64,000 nt of DNA from Epiperipatus broadwayi (GCA_028023455.1 JAQFVV010000050.1:496001-560000); one strand, 5' to 3'. Counted from the first letter of the stretch, positions 36,910 to 50,490 are shown. Made by a program: numbers and translations. Notes: generated by a model not told the origin, from the sequence alone.

Positions 36910-36953
36910 ATGTCGGAGCTTCCCAGTTTAAAAGAATTAATTGCAAGAGTTTG
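36910..36953 (+). CDS. Possible first coding exon of a host gene
   Basis: An ATG in an AAAATG context opens 14 codons reading MSELPSLKELIARV plus two bases. Then TTTG|GTATGT follows, a good splice donor. The peptide has a balanced amphipathic composition unlike the Lys/Phe/Ile-rich chance frames around it, and the region upstream (36600-36710) has more CpG than its surroundings. I do not recognise the protein and found no second exon. The surrounding 82-codon frame reads into the presumed intron. This is a hypothesis from one short exon. Confidence 0.3.
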
Positions 36954-38031
36954 GTATGTTTTAAAATGTTTATTATTCTACAATTTGGAAAAATTAAATA
37001 AGTGTTTTAATTACAGAAGTTTTATGAAAATGAAAATTTGCTTTTTAAAAAAGAAGAAGTTTAAATTAAAGTAAATGTTAAAGTTATCAACATAGTTTAA
37101 TATTTCCATTTCTAATTCTAATAAAAATATAGTATTGATTGATATTTAACTTTACAATGCCAGTAATATATTTGCTGGTTAATTTGTTTAACATTTGGAT
37201 AATAAACAGTCTACAAATAATTAATCAAAGCTATTTTCTAATTTTATCTTCAGTTCGGAATGATTAAATTAATTGCTATAATTAGTATTCCTAGATTTAA
37301 GCATGGATAAATAGATATTAGCATGGATGTGATAAACTTGGAACGTTTTTTAATAGAGAGATGTAGAAATTAATAACTTATGAAAAACATTTTCATTTAA
37401 GTTCTGCGTGTCATGTTTTGAAATTGTTTCATGTTTATGTAGCCACATAAAATCGTTAATCTAATAGTGATTATAATAACTAATACAAATGGATAAAATT
37501 GCATGTATGGAATTCTACTATAATTATAGCTATTGCTTCGTATATGGATTCCACGGATCATATTTGGAGTTATAAAATGTTATACAATCCAATTTGTGAT
37601 ACACACACCTGCTAAAATTCCTGTATTGAACTATAAAATGCTATACATTTAATTTGTATCACACACACACACCGTTAGATTTTATGTATTTGATGAATAA
37701 TGCATTACTTTAATTTTATCGTTATATGAACTTGCATGTGAAGTTCATAAGTTATGTTTTATTAAGTTTAAATTAATAGGGGTTGAATAAAATATTTATT
37801 CAAGAGAATAGCACTTGCGAAAAAGCTTGAAAAGTACTAAATGAATTCATGAGATGTATCAATCTTTATGAGGTATTTTGTGAGTCTTTCCGGATTTGTA
37901 TTCCTATACTAATATAACTTATACTATATTACATATGTTTTATTTTAAGCAAGATAAGTTAGTACATTAGTTGTCCTGATTAGTGTAACATTTATTATGC
38001 AAGAACCCACATTTGCTAAAGTGTTAGTGTT
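36954..38031. other. Non-coding, possible intron; short tandem duplication
   Basis: Around 37570-37670 a unit of about 60 bp containing 'tataaaatgytatac' and 'aatttgt..' with (CA)n occurs twice in tandem. No coding signal. Confidence 0.35.
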
Positions 38032-38306
38032 TTCTGAATGATCAGAATAACTGAGGGGGATGATTTTGCACTTTAATGTGAAGTAAATAGTACTGTTGTT
38101 TTAGAATGTTAAAAGGCATTAATCTGTGCTGGTGGTTAATCCGCAGATTACTTAATTGCCATTTTTGTATTTTACACTCATTCCTGCGCTGGTGGTTAAT
38201 CCGCGGAATGGTGTACTTGTACTTATTGCTCTATGATGGTGTATAAGTCCACAAAGTGTTTAGTGTTATTTAATTCCTATGTGTAGATGAATGCATCCAC
38301 AGGAAT
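38032..38306 (+). ncRNA. Cluster of stable hairpins, two with an identical loop
   Basis: Hairpin 1 (38120-38150): a 9-bp stem TAATCTGTG/CGCAGATTA around the loop CTGGTGGTTAATC. Hairpin 2 (38173-38215): a stem of 5+6+3 bp with two single-T bulges (TACAC, CATTCC, GCG and their complements) around the same 13-base loop. Hairpin 3 (38273-38306): ATTCCT/AGGAAT and GTG/CAC with an inner GATG/CATC. A smaller TTCTGA/TCAGAA hairpin lies at 38032-38047. Identical loops on different but complementary stems are the pattern expected if structure matters. The call as ncRNA is tentative; it could be a DNA-level palindromic repeat. Confidence 0.35.
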
Positions 38307-41300
38307 ATGTTTTACTTCATAGATATAAGTTGGGCAAAGTATTTTAGTTAATTTGCTAAATCATCTTCTTTCATTTGTAAGTATGATTTATAAGTTAGGT
38401 CATCAAATTGTAGCAGGACATCTACTCAAGTTACTTCATAATAATTAACTGTTGGTTGATTATTATTTACCGGAATGTAAGTTTAAATTTTCACTTTATT
38501 TAATGATTGCATTATAGCTAAATCCTACAGATATAATATTATTTATTATATTATTATAAGTTTACGGTAGGGATTTATAGAATCTGGAAACGACGTTAAA
38601 TATTTCATGAGTTGATGCTGAATTTAGTATAATTTCCTCAGTATTCATTATATCAAATTTAAATATAAGGTATGATTAGGTTTTTAAAAACTGTACCTAT
38701 GATATGTTATTAAAGAAAGTCGATGGAATTATAATTTATTTATTTTATTTGTTTATTTATGTCTTTAATTATAACATTGGAATTAATTACTTATTAGTCA
38801 TAAATTTGTAAATAAACGTTGATTTATAATTAAACTTACTGTGCCGTTGCTATGTGTCATTTGTAAAATCAGAAATCATAAACCTTGGATAGAGCACACA
38901 TTGAAGTACATACTATTGTCTACATGATATAAGAATTTAGTGATATTTTGAGAAAACATTTGGATGCTTTTCGTCTTTGGTAGTTTATGATGTGTAAGGT
39001 ACAATAAAATCCCATTTACCCTTTTTCATCATTTTGGCTTTGCGTAGTTGATTCTAGTATACAATATAAATTAATTATTAAACTTGTAAACAGATTTACC
39101 AAATAATGACATGATTGAATATATTTACTTAACGTTTTTAAATTGTCATTTGTCAGTATAATAAGAGTCTCAGTAATATAGTAAGTAAACTATAAAAAAA
39201 AAAGAACCCAAATATTTATGTTTATTTATTGCAAAGCTTTACCTGGACTAGCATTTGTATTAGAAATCATATAGATGGTTTAAAATTTCATAATCTTATG
39301 TAATTCCACAAATTATGCCATCTTGTACATGGTCGGCCATCGGGTCTCATACAATAAAAATCGCAAATTAAGGTTTAAAAAATAATAACATTACACTTAT
39401 AATTTGTTTAATGTATTTCATCATACTACTATGGTAGTTCTTCGTGGTACACCCTGGCTGCGATCAAATTAAATCATAAAAGTTTATGTTAGATCATTAG
39501 TTTGGGTCTGTGGTAAGTTGCTCCAGATGTTGGTTGTGGTCTTTGGTGCATAAAATAGATAGCATGATATACTTTTGGATACAGCTCTTAATCGCTGACA
39601 ATATGCAGCGGGAATTGATCAGTGATCGAAGTTAAGATTCTTAGTGCACTTACGTTATGTAGTTGGGACCACATAATTAACGGTTACAATTTACAGTGCC
39701 GCAACGGGTTCAGCACAATAGGTAGTTGAGGGCAAGCAAATGGTTACAATATATATATATATATATATAATTACATTTACTTATTTTACATACTAATGAA
39801 AATAATACTCATATAGAGTTTAAATATAAAATTTTAAGAATATTTATTGTACCTATACTTTTGATGTTTCATGTTATATTCATGGTCAGTCTGCTGTGAA
39901 CATTAAATTTATGCTGGTTTAAATACTTTTACTTTTTGGGTTCCTTACATATATATTTTGTGTAATGAACTCTGCTTCTTTTATTTTGCATTTGTAATCG
40001 TTTTCTCTTCTCTCTCTCTCTCTCTTAATTATGAAAGACGGATAAATATAAATACTTCAGGATCAATTCATCATAAAGAAACATTTAAAATTATTAATAA
40101 ATTACTAGGAAATAAGAATACCAATACCATACTGGTCAAAACATGTTGATCCTTCTAACATGAGTTGGAACTCACAAAATGTACTTCAAACCCAGCAAGC
40201 CTGAGATTTAGATCAGGGACCAACCTAGATTTGAACCCATTCCTCAAGCCCCAGATCAAACACCTAATGAATAACATATAATGATGGCACACAAGAAATA
40301 ATTCTTAAGTCAGGCCCATTAGCAGAGTGAAGAGACAATGAGATATCTATTAACTATGACTTAACTAAAATATGTATACGCATGGCTGTACGTGTGGAAG
40401 TGGAGAAAAAAACTTTGAACAACTCAAATAAGTTTAGACAATAAAAATAGTTTAATATAATGAATTAATTATATATATGATGAATTAATTGCATACATTA
40501 GTGTGGGTATGAATGAGCAAACGGTCTACCAAGTGGTAGATAATTATATATTGTCATTCATGCTATTATTTCTCATATGCTCTTTTATTAATTAAATGAC
40601 ATATACTATAAATAAACACACATCTTTTGTGGGTCCAATATTAAGATGCCAATCAATTATTAGAAAGAATTTACATAAAATTACTATTAATGCTTTTATA
40701 AATGGTTCTGAAACATGGTGACTAACAATTTTGGGAGCATTTCGAGATTCATTATAGATAGAAAATTATTTTCATGTGATGGTCGTGAAAATAAGTAAAA
40801 CATATTTGAAAATTACATTTAGTTATATGACAAAATATTTATTGAAAATTCTTTTAACAATAGTAAGACAAACACTTTATTTTCCCAAGGCATATACTCT
40901 TAAATACAGAAATACTAAATTCGATGGTGGGATTGTATAAGACTGAAATAACATTATTAATTAATAAAATTAGTAATATTTGACATTTATATATATATAT
41001 TTTGAGTAGAGCATAATTTTAATATTACTGCACTAAAATTAGATCACAAGAAAAAAGAAATAACATGAATAAGTGGCAGTACTGACAATGGCAGAGAAAT
41101 AAAGAGAAGACTCATGCTTCTGGATGAAAAAAAAGTCTAAGACCCCTTCTTGGGCAGTTCTTAAAGAAAAGGATAGGCATGCCATGGATGTCACCAACGT
41201 GCAGAAGCCTTTTATATGAAAAAAGTTGATATGCATAGTGTGTACCAGGTGTACTGGAATCACCACCAAAGGCCTTTTTATATGAAATAAGTCCCTGGAT

Positions 41301-44207
41301 AATCAACTATCCACAAGACAGGCATGAGAAAAAAATCTATGGATTCGATCTTGTCGACCCCCAGATTAGAAGCATGTAATATAATGTCAGTAACACAGTA
41401 TGAATAAATGTCATTAATGACATTGAATATGATTTACTGCTTTAAAATAAATGACCCTTGTTTGAATGCCATAATTTATATAAATAATATGCTATGCCAT
41501 TAGAATATATATAGAGAGATTTAGATTTCATTTAATAAAAGATACATTAAGATTTGACTCCCATCCTTTTCTGCTAATTAAAATAATTTAATCCCATCTT
41601 CATGGATTTTGATAACTGAGAATATTTAAGCATTTGATATTTTAAGAGTATAAAGAAACAAAAGTAAAATTGCAGTTATAGAAAAAACAAGTAATAGGTC
41701 ACCCTTTCAGAATTTAATAAGTAACATTTTAAAATTTCAGAACGTTAATTAGCCTAAGTTCTGGATTCATCCCAGGTAAAATAAACAAATAACAAATTTT
41801 TATACTAAAGTATAAACAAAATGTTGACTCTTAAAACAATCTGGTCAGCATATTAATTAATAATGCATTGTTTTCAAAGGGACATTAATAACCTTAACTC
41901 ATGGAGGTTTTCTTAAAAACAAGAAAGAAAAGATTTTAGAAATTCAACTTGTCAGATTGCTTGAGGTTGGCATATTAATAATAAATACAGATAAATAAAT
42001 GACCGCACCAAAGTTAGAGCATATGAGAGAATCAAATTCATAAAATTCTTTGAGAGCAATTTACATTTACATTTTAGTAAGATACAAAGTTAATAAATAA
42101 TGCATTAGGAGAAATCTTAATAGAGTTTGAGATTAGTTAGGCAAGCTAGATTTAGTTTCAATGGTGGTGGTTTGAAATAATTTACCTTGCACCATTTTAA
42201 GAATCCATTTTTTAAAGTCAGCCCATGCATAGCGGTTCAGGGATCCATGTTACTTCTTATATGATAGAAAGCTTCTGTTCAGTATTCTAAAGTTCTCTGT
42301 TGGGCTTTTACTTCATTCTATGGGAGCATGATGGTATGGTAGCAGAAGAAAATGACCCACAAGGGTCAGAAAGATGATGAACTTTTTATTCAATCATTTT
42401 TAATTTTAAACCAGTGTGGCTTATCTTGACAACACAGTTCTCTAATAGTAGCTAATCCTTTGCTGTTTAAAATTAGCCCATTTTGTACTCCTGCCCAGGT
42501 ATTTGAAGAATGTTTTCAATTTCTTATCTCTAGCTTAAACGTAATCTTTAATCTAACATAAATTTTACATTTCTTAGTCCATTGTTTTTGAAAGATGCAA
42601 ACATTAGATAACATTCCAAAAATATATTCAAATTTATTTCAGATTGGAAATAGATTTGACAAAAATGTTTATAATAAAAGCACAATTGTTAATCTTAATC
42701 CCCATTTTATTTTAAGTAAAAACTTTAATTAAAAATTCCTTCCCAAGATTAATGCAATATTATATTTCCAACCCTTTAATTATTTTTGGACAATTAACAG
42801 TTGCATCTTCTATCTTGGATTTTATAAAAATATACAGTTTAATAGAAAAAAACAATTTAAAAAGAAAAGTTTAAAAAATGATGTATAGTAAAATATTTTT
42901 AAAAAATCAATATTTTGTTAGTATGTTTGCTTCTATAATATATATATATATATATATATCTGAGCCACACCTATGTACTTTTAATGCGAAAAAAAGAATT
43001 AATAAAAAGAATAAAAGTAATCATTGAAAAGTTAAACTTTATCAATTTTAGGTGTGCATCTCAAATATATACATAAAATATATATATACATAACTAAAGG
43101 AGCAAGATGGGATATAGGGTTTAAACACAGGTTAGTAGATAGAACCATGAAGCTCAATATTAAGCCAAGATTGACTGCTTCAATACATACAGAAAGAAAT
43201 TTATCACAGAGTTCTTAAATTGGATAGACAATAACATCATAGCTACATACAAAGGGCAAGAATATGAGATGTCAGAGTCTTGGTCAGTGAGAGTATCTGT
43301 TAGTGGATTCACTTGTAATTATATTCTGGCTTATAAAGAAACAAATATAACTGACCCTATATAAAACACTCAAGATGTAGACAGTGTCTTTGTTTGTGCA
43401 CCATAAAATGCAATTAACCACATGCTCTGAAATTTGAACACAAATTTACACTTGAATTGAATAGTTGAGCTGATATCTGGATCTAAAATGAAAGTGGACA
43501 TACAATGCAATCCAATACAAAATGGCTATCACCCCTCCCTCCAATATTAGAGAATTCCTAGATATAACACCTAAACTGCTTATTTCTTATAAATTTGAAT
43601 AGCTTAAAAACTTTTTATGCCACAATTATTAGTTATGTCAATAGGAAATGGATAGAACTGAGAACATTGAACATTACATAGATGATTTGATAAAAGCAGG
43701 CTATTATAGAATTCACATATATAGATATATAAAGCAATTCAGAAATAAAATAATTAATAAAGTGAATGGTGGTATAAATAATAAACGTTGAATTAGTTTA
43801 CCATATTATCGTATACAGTTAATAAATTGGTTTTAAACAAATTCAAATTTCTAAAAAAACAATATTTTCCCCAATCCATTTTCTTTTTCTGTTTCTTGGG
43901 TTTTAATTATTGTTGATCAATAAATTTGTAGTTAGAGATAGAAATAAAGTAAGTTTTGGAGATGAAATACTGGAAAAAGTTAAACAACATATTTTTTAAT
44001 GAATATTTTTTGATAAACACTGACAGTTAGTTATAAGGGTTGTGATAAAGAATTTGGGATATAATGCAATTTGCTAGCAGAAAAAATTGATCTAAAGCTG
44101 TCTGCAATACTTTGAGAGAAATTGTCTCATTAAATAGTGTATGGTTCATCATAGCCTTCTTCTTGCTAGCAAATTAATATTTTATTAGTATAAAAGATTA
44201 TGAGATG
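38307..44207. other. Long stretch without recognisable elements
   Basis: AT-rich, with small microsatellites only: (TA)n at 39751-39768, (TC)n at 40010-40025 and (TA)n at 42941-42959. Open frames such as 39958-40149 and 41039-41269 look like chance. A few Cys-containing words near 43375-43420 resemble a decayed LINE zinc motif but are too weak to call. This is the least repeat-occupied part of the window. Confidence 0.4.
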
Positions 44208-44420
44208 GCAAAACTCTCCATACAGTAGTGCCACCCTGTGCCAACCAGAGTAATCAATGGATGCCAGAAAGCTTGTGCATAAAATCCCTATCTAGTGCCT
44301 ACTCATCCAATATCTCCAGACGAGTTTCTAACTTGTGGCTTTCATCAGTGAGGAGCTTTGGATCTGAGAGTGAGCACAAGAAATGGTGAGCAAGCATAAG
44401 AAATGGTGATCATGTGATTT
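44208..44420 (+). repeat. Family A repeat, internally deleted
   Basis: It runs from 'ggcaaaactctccatacagt' to 'gaggagctttggatctgaga', then jumps to a duplicated terminal block 'gcaagcataagaaatggtga(t)catgtga' (the word 'aagaaatggtga' occurs twice, 12-base spacing). Confidence 0.75.
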
Positions 44421-44703
44421 TTAGATTATGAAATGGACACATATGCTTGTGGTTCATCACTTAGTATGAGTGACTAGACTTTTACAGTAGGGTTCATCTA
44501 TGCCTGATCATGTGACTCTATAAGTAAGAAAGATAAAATAATCCTAACATAGTTGAAGACAAAAAGGCACTCACCATCATTTGAAAGAAAGGTTCTGCAT
44601 ACAAATAACACATAAGAATCACCATCACAGTTTTTCTACAAAATCATATCTATCAATAAATTGTGAAAAAAAAAAACATAATGCTGATCAGACAAATAAT
44701 GAA

Positions 44704-44945
44704 AACCAAAGATTACTCGATAGATATTTTTATTCATTTGTCCCCAAAAATAAAAAAAACCAAAGATTATTAAATGGATTGAATTATTTGTCTGGCAAAC
44801 AAAATAAGGAAAACCAAGGATTACTCAATAGACTTTTTTATTAGCTTTCCAGCTAAAAATAAAAAAAACCCAGGACTGTTAGATTGACTGAATTATTCTT
44901 TTGCCAGCCAGTTATAAAAAAACTAAGGATAAACAGATGAAATAG
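44704..44945 (+). repeat. 54-bp minisatellite, about five units
   Basis: The word AACCAAAGATTAY recurs at 44704, 44758, 44812, 44867 and 44921 (spacings 54, 54, 55, 54). In the first three units the frame of ORF 44581-44844 stays open, giving an 18-residue repeat (ENQRLLDRYFY / KNQRLLNGLNY / ENQGLLNRLFY). Later units break it. It may be a decayed coding repeat or chance. Confidence 0.8.
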
Positions 44946-46848
44946 TTTATCAACAGCGTGGATGATAAGTTAGATTGTTTGTATGAATGTTCACAAGTGA
45001 CAAAATTTCATTAACATCATATGTTCATAAACTAACAATTATATACTTGCTTATTATATTAATCTAGTGTACTCTGAATGATCAAGATAATACTATCTTT
45101 GTGTTATGCAATTTTATCCAATTATAATTTTTTAGTGTATCATTATAAATCCATCGGGCATGAAAGATGAAAGAATATTTTGGGTTATATTAATAAATAA
45201 AGATCATAATGAAAGTTATTAAAAGCCAACACATTGTAGAAATGATCTTAAATGCCATATCGATGGCTGTGCTCTTTATTTTGGCAGAATCTATTATTTG
45301 AGGAGTGTATTGATTCATTATATTAGTTATTGTGTGGAATAAGATGTTGAATTTTAAATTTTTAGCCTTCATTTAATTTTCATTCATGCATTTCATCAAT
45401 TTAGCCAGATGCTTAATCTAAGTAGTAAAGTAGTGCAATATTATGATTGAGTTTCCTATAGCCCAAGTGATGGCTTAGTATGGGTTGGAATGACCATGAA
45501 AGATGAAAATTTGAACCTGGATTCATGATAGCACCATGATAGGTATTGAAGAATGATATCTGTTCAAACAAATAAAAATGTCCAGTGAGATCTAGTCTCA
45601 ATGACCATAATCTCCTTATATATTATCAGACTGCATTGCATTTAGCAGAAGTTTATCTATGTCAATGATGTATGATGAACAGGAAATTTTACTGTTGCAT
45701 GGCTAACATTAGTAGTGGTATGCTTATAAACTGGAAGTGTTCTTCAGTATGCTCATCACCAATTTGAGAATGGGTTTAATACAATCTCATTACAATATCT
45801 AATATATATAATAAAACATTGCTAATAAAAAAAAATCAACAGTACTACAGCACTATCTGCCAAACAAACACAAAGTCTGAATAAACTTCATAAATAAAAA
45901 ATTAATAACCTTTTACGTATTTGTTGCAAAACTGATATATATTTGAAATTCAGGTTCGTTTTCACAGGAAACTCGAATCTAAATAAGCTAAGATCTTAAT
46001 AGCTAATAATCACAAATACTTCATATATAAAACTAAATCAAAAATCATTTCATGCTTTGAAGGCTCCCAAACACTGCTATATAAGAAATAAATCAAATGC
46101 ATAATGCATGATAAAAATTCACATATAATAATAACACTGCGTCCTAACAAATAGATTACACACACGCACACACACACACATATATATATATATGTTACAT
46201 AAACATTTAAAATAAGAGCCAGCAAATAATAAATAAAAAATAATGTGTGTATATATATAATAAATAAATAGTACTGTAAGTTTAATAAATAAAATAATGA
46301 AATTTTAAAAATAAATCATAAGTCTGTTAGTTGATAAACAAAAGGTATTCTAATCTCAAATTGATAAATAAAAGAGAGGATATTTTAAAAATTAATTAAA
46401 ACTCTGAATTCTAATCTAAATTAATAAATAAAAAAAAATAAAAAAGTGAAAAATATAATTAAAACATATTGTAATGCAGAATTTTTTTTAGTTTTGATAT
46501 TTCAAAAGATAGTTTATTTGCTCTTTTACCTCAAAGAAAAAATTCCAAAATGTTAGGAGATAAAATAAAATCAAAAGAAACTGAATTGTAAAGGTAACTT
46601 GAAGATTATAAAATAATTTGAACTAAAAAAAAATTAATTATAAAGTAAGAAAAGAAAAAAAAGAACAAGAGAAGTGTAATATAAATTTATTATTAAAAAC
46701 TATTTAATTAAAGAAAATTACAATCTAATCAAAAATCGTAATAATTTTGTAAATTGTTTAGTCAGATGGAAATTTGGTTTAGCTGAAAATCAGTAATATT
46801 TACAATTGATTAAATAAATAATACAAAAACTTGTCAGGTAATGCAAAA
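44946..46848. other. No feature recognised
   Basis: AT-rich DNA, with a (CA)n(TA)n microsatellite at about 46159-46193. Frames at 45190-45372, 45413-45601 and 46010-46225 show no domain-like content. Confidence 0.35.
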
Positions 46849-47461
46849 TTCTTCACATATAAATTGTGATGAACAGAGTAGCTAAAATTAAAAAAAAACA
46901 TTTATCATAAAAAATTATTTGGTAAGCACTTTCGGTACCACATACCAGAATCATGGTGACATATTTTGGAAGTAAACAGTTAATATTCCAACGCATGCTC
47001 AGTGGAACACTAGTGTTATGCTGATCGATAACATTTTTAGACTTCACAATAAACCAAGTCTCTTTAAACTTCCTCTTTCTATTGTTTGATTCATTGCATA
47101 CAGTAGTGATATTTTGAGGATAAAACTCAACAGCATGTTTATCAGTATAAAAAAATCTAAAAGCGACTCACAGATTAATCTGTTTTTTTTAAATCATGAA
47201 AGTAGTTGTGGACATGAGTTTTATCCTCAAAATATCACTACTGTTTGCAATGAATCAAATGATAGAAAGAGGAAGATGACATGTTATCAATCAATGTAAC
47301 CCTAGTGTTCCACTGAGCATTCACTGGAATATTAACCATTCAGTTCCAATATATCACCATGATTCAGGTACACAATACTGAAAGCGCTTGGTAAATAGTT
47401 TTTATGATTTATGTTTTTTGAATTTTAGCTACTCTGTTTACCACACTTTATACATGAAGAA
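46849..47461. repeat. Large inverted repeat with arms of about 250-280 bp
   Basis: Arm 46849-47129 and arm 47215-47461 are inverted copies with scattered mismatches and some small gaps. Shared inverted blocks include 'gatattttgaggataaaact', 'cagagtagctaaaatt', 'gaatcatggtga' and 'cactagtgtt' against their complements. The 85-base loop is unique. No terminal motif or protein is recognised. The ORF 47114-47299 is an incidental frame over the loop. Confidence 0.9.
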
Positions 47462-48319
47462 TAATTGATTAGATAATATTATAACTAATGATGTAATTAA
47501 AGAAAAAAGAGGATTAACTAATTAAAAAAAGAATTTGAAATTTATGATGTAAGTGACTCAAGACAATGAGCTTGTTAAGGATATAAAAACTACTAAATTT
47601 TTATTGTACTCAATCTGCTAAGTTGTGCTGTTAAATTTGTAGTAACATTTAGTCTGCTGTTTGCTGTCATTAAAAATAGAGTGTCATTTCTCATTCTACC
47701 TCTGGTTACCTGTACTAATTTTGCTAATTTCTTCATTGACATCCAATATATCCATAGCATTGTATAAAAATTTATGTGGACATCTTAACATCAACATGGA
47801 TTGCTAAGCTTGCAAAGAGGGGTTCATTTGGTATGACCATGCAGTTTTTTCTCATTTAATCACCTGAAATGTAACAACTATCACTGACCAAAGCCCAAAA
47901 TACATGCTATTCTGGAAATAAATGATAAGTTATTAAAAAAGCTGGATATGCCAGCCATGAACTCAACCAGTATTCAAGAAGACAGAAGCACATTCCACAA
48001 AAAGCTATAACAAAACCTAAGTAAATACATATAATTTAAAACCTAGACAGATTTTATCTATAAAGATATTACATACGGGATAGAGAAAGATGAACAACTC
48101 CGTATGTGTAAATTTTAAAAATCAGATTTATTAATCTTTAACTGAGGTTTAAAGTTTATATCTGTGCTAGAGATAATCTCTAGTTTCGAAAATGATTAGT
48201 AATAATCATTAGTGTATTTATCTAAAATGGATGGCGTCAAAGTTGTGAGTGGAGGGAGTTTGACAATGGTAAATGAAAATGTAACAATTTACTCTAGATA
48301 AATACTTTGCATATAATAA

Positions 48320-48460
48320 AGATATATATGAGAGATAGTGACCTGGGACAACTGATGAGTGCTGGTTCAGCATGAAATGCATCTTGGGGGTCATTTGTCT
48401 TTTATTATATCCTTATTTATATGAATTTGAAAAGAATTGGGGAAGTGTGGAGATGTTTAT
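48320..48460 (+). repeat. Family C repeat fragment
   Basis: The 'gacaactgatgagtgctggtt' and 'cagcatgaaatgca' blocks match the insertion in the left LTR (15878-16292, inverted) and 50945-51150. The downstream 'gggggtcatttgt' part also resembles 612-630. Confidence 0.6.
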
Positions 48461-49195
48461 TATATCTATACAGATTTTATTCTCTTTACAATCTTTTATA
48501 AAAACTAAAAGTAATTGAATTCTGATTCCCTATTTTGAAATGGAATGATTTATACTAAATAAATCTATAACTACTATAATTTAGTTTGTGTTTATTTTTG
48601 ATTATTGATATGTTTTTTATAAATAAGCATGTTATTTCAAATTAATGTGGCTTATTTCTCTCTTTCCATATCTCACCAATACAATATTAATTAAGATAAA
48701 ATTGTGCCAATTATATGTGTGTGTTTAAAATCCATTGTCTAATAGCTTGAGTCATGTCAGTTTCTTACTTTTTGTGTTAGTCAGAGAATTAAGTACTTGT
48801 GGCATTTTAAAACTTCTTTTGTTTATACTTCATTCTTTAGCTGGATGTTACTTGAAGATTTATCCTCAGTATAAATAAAAATATCCACAGGGGTTTTCTT
48901 TTTGCAGTTACTGAACAAGTGCAATAGTTTTGAAAGGTGGCCACAGGTTGTATAGTTATATATAGCATCAGTCTGACATTGGTATGATTAATATGTAAAA
49001 ATTTTAACCATATTAAATCCTCTGCTTATAAAACAGTACCTCAAATTTATATATGTTATTACTATTGATAAAATTGAGATCATAAATATAATATTTCAAT
49101 TGTAAATGTCAATTTAAATTGGGGTATATAGAGAATCTGTTACTATATATAAAATTATTTCATTTGACCATAAGGAAGAAGTCTTTCATGAAATG

Positions 49196-49243
49196 CATGC
49201 ATAGAGAGAGAGGGGGTGGAGAGATAGAGAGAGAGGGGGTGGT
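49196..49243 (+). repeat. GA-rich low-complexity tract
   Basis: Two copies of 'gagagagagggggtgg' about 26 bases apart. Confidence 0.8.
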
Positions 49244-49969
49244 CTGATTTTCTATGCAGGTGATTGATGTGATATTATAGAGTAGAGATAAGGAATGCAT
49301 TAACAAAAAAACAAAAAGTATATAATAATAAAAAATACAGCATGTTCAATCTTAGAACCAGAAATGATTTTCTTTTCTGTATGGTGTCAATACATTATGA
49401 TGCCCTCATTTGCTAGCAAGCCAGAAATATAAAATGACTGTTCATACTTGCAATATGAATTTGATTATCTAATTATAATCAATATTAATAAGGGTCAAAT
49501 TTAAATGCATAATAAATGTAAACATCTCTGTAAGTACTCTACAAAGGGGTACCCAACAAACCAAAATCATTCTCTGGAGGGTTATTGCTTTGTAGCACAT
49601 TCTTTCACTGCTAAATGCCTCTTGCAGAATCCCCTTGCACATCTTATCACTGTCATTGTTATTCCATGCAATAAATGTGTTTGTTAAGTGCGTCTTACTT
49701 ATCATTTGATTTTTGTAATGGCTAAAAAGTTTGAACAGCATGAAGTTCAGTTTTCTGTTAGGGAAAATGCCAAGGGAAAGTTTTAATGCTTAAAACAGCT
49801 TACAAACAAGCCGTTTTAAGAAAATAAGAGTTTACGTGTGGTTTAATGGAAGTGTCAATTTCACCACATCCCTAAAAGCAAGTCAGGTGAAGTCCAATAG
49901 TAAGACAATACTGATTTTTTAAACATGAAAATACAATTGTTTTTTCAAAATTTTTTTGTAATGATCAGA

Positions 49970-50072
49970 CATTTTGGTGGTCGAGAGGTCAGCGACAGCT
50001 GCTTTACAGCAGTTGTCCCAGGATAGCGGGTTCACTTGCTGGCTGATGCTATGACACATGAGGAAAAAAACA
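49970..50072 (+). repeat. tRNA-derived micro-SINE, copy
   Basis: The 2442 family in the plus direction: 'tggtggtcgagaggtcag', the anticodon arm CTGCTTTACAGCAG (one base shorter), 'ctggctgatgctatgacaca', and an A-rich end AGGAAAAAAAC. No clear target duplication. Confidence 0.8.
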
Positions 50073-50382
50073 AGGTGGGGAGTGCAAGTGTCACCGTGTT
50101 AATGCGTCCATGTATAAAACCTTGAGTGTGAAATGATTTTTAATCAAAACAGCATGACCCAGCTTATCCATTAGCAATATTCACCTGATTGCACTTTGTA
50201 TGACTTGTTTTCCTGAATGAAAAAAATGCCTAAATAAAAAGGTTTTGCAAACTTGGAAGAGGTGAAGAAAAAAACAGGGGAGGGGGGCATTAAAAGAAAT
50301 CACTTCACAAGAGTTCCTGAACTACTTCAAAATGTGAAAAACATTGAGATTCAATTTGTAACACTTAAAAATAGTATAATGG

Positions 50383-50490
50383 GCAAAACTCTCCATACAG
50401 TAATGCCACTCCATGCAAGCCAGAGAGTTTTGCCTGTTTTAATAACAGTTATGATCATGCAGAAATGGTGATTATGTGATGTTTACTAGT
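50383..50490 (+). repeat. Family A minimal copy (both ends joined)
   Basis: The start block 'ggcaaaactctccatacagtaatgcca' leads within 40 bases to 'gagagttttgcctgttttaataacagtta'. Its two ends are thus inverted 'aaactctc/gagagttt', with the whole body missing. Confidence 0.7.

Noticed and set aside
43080-43500. Possible further LINE C-terminus with Cys-rich words
   Set aside because: Residues such as CRQCLCLC occur but no consistent frame or motif spacing could be followed.
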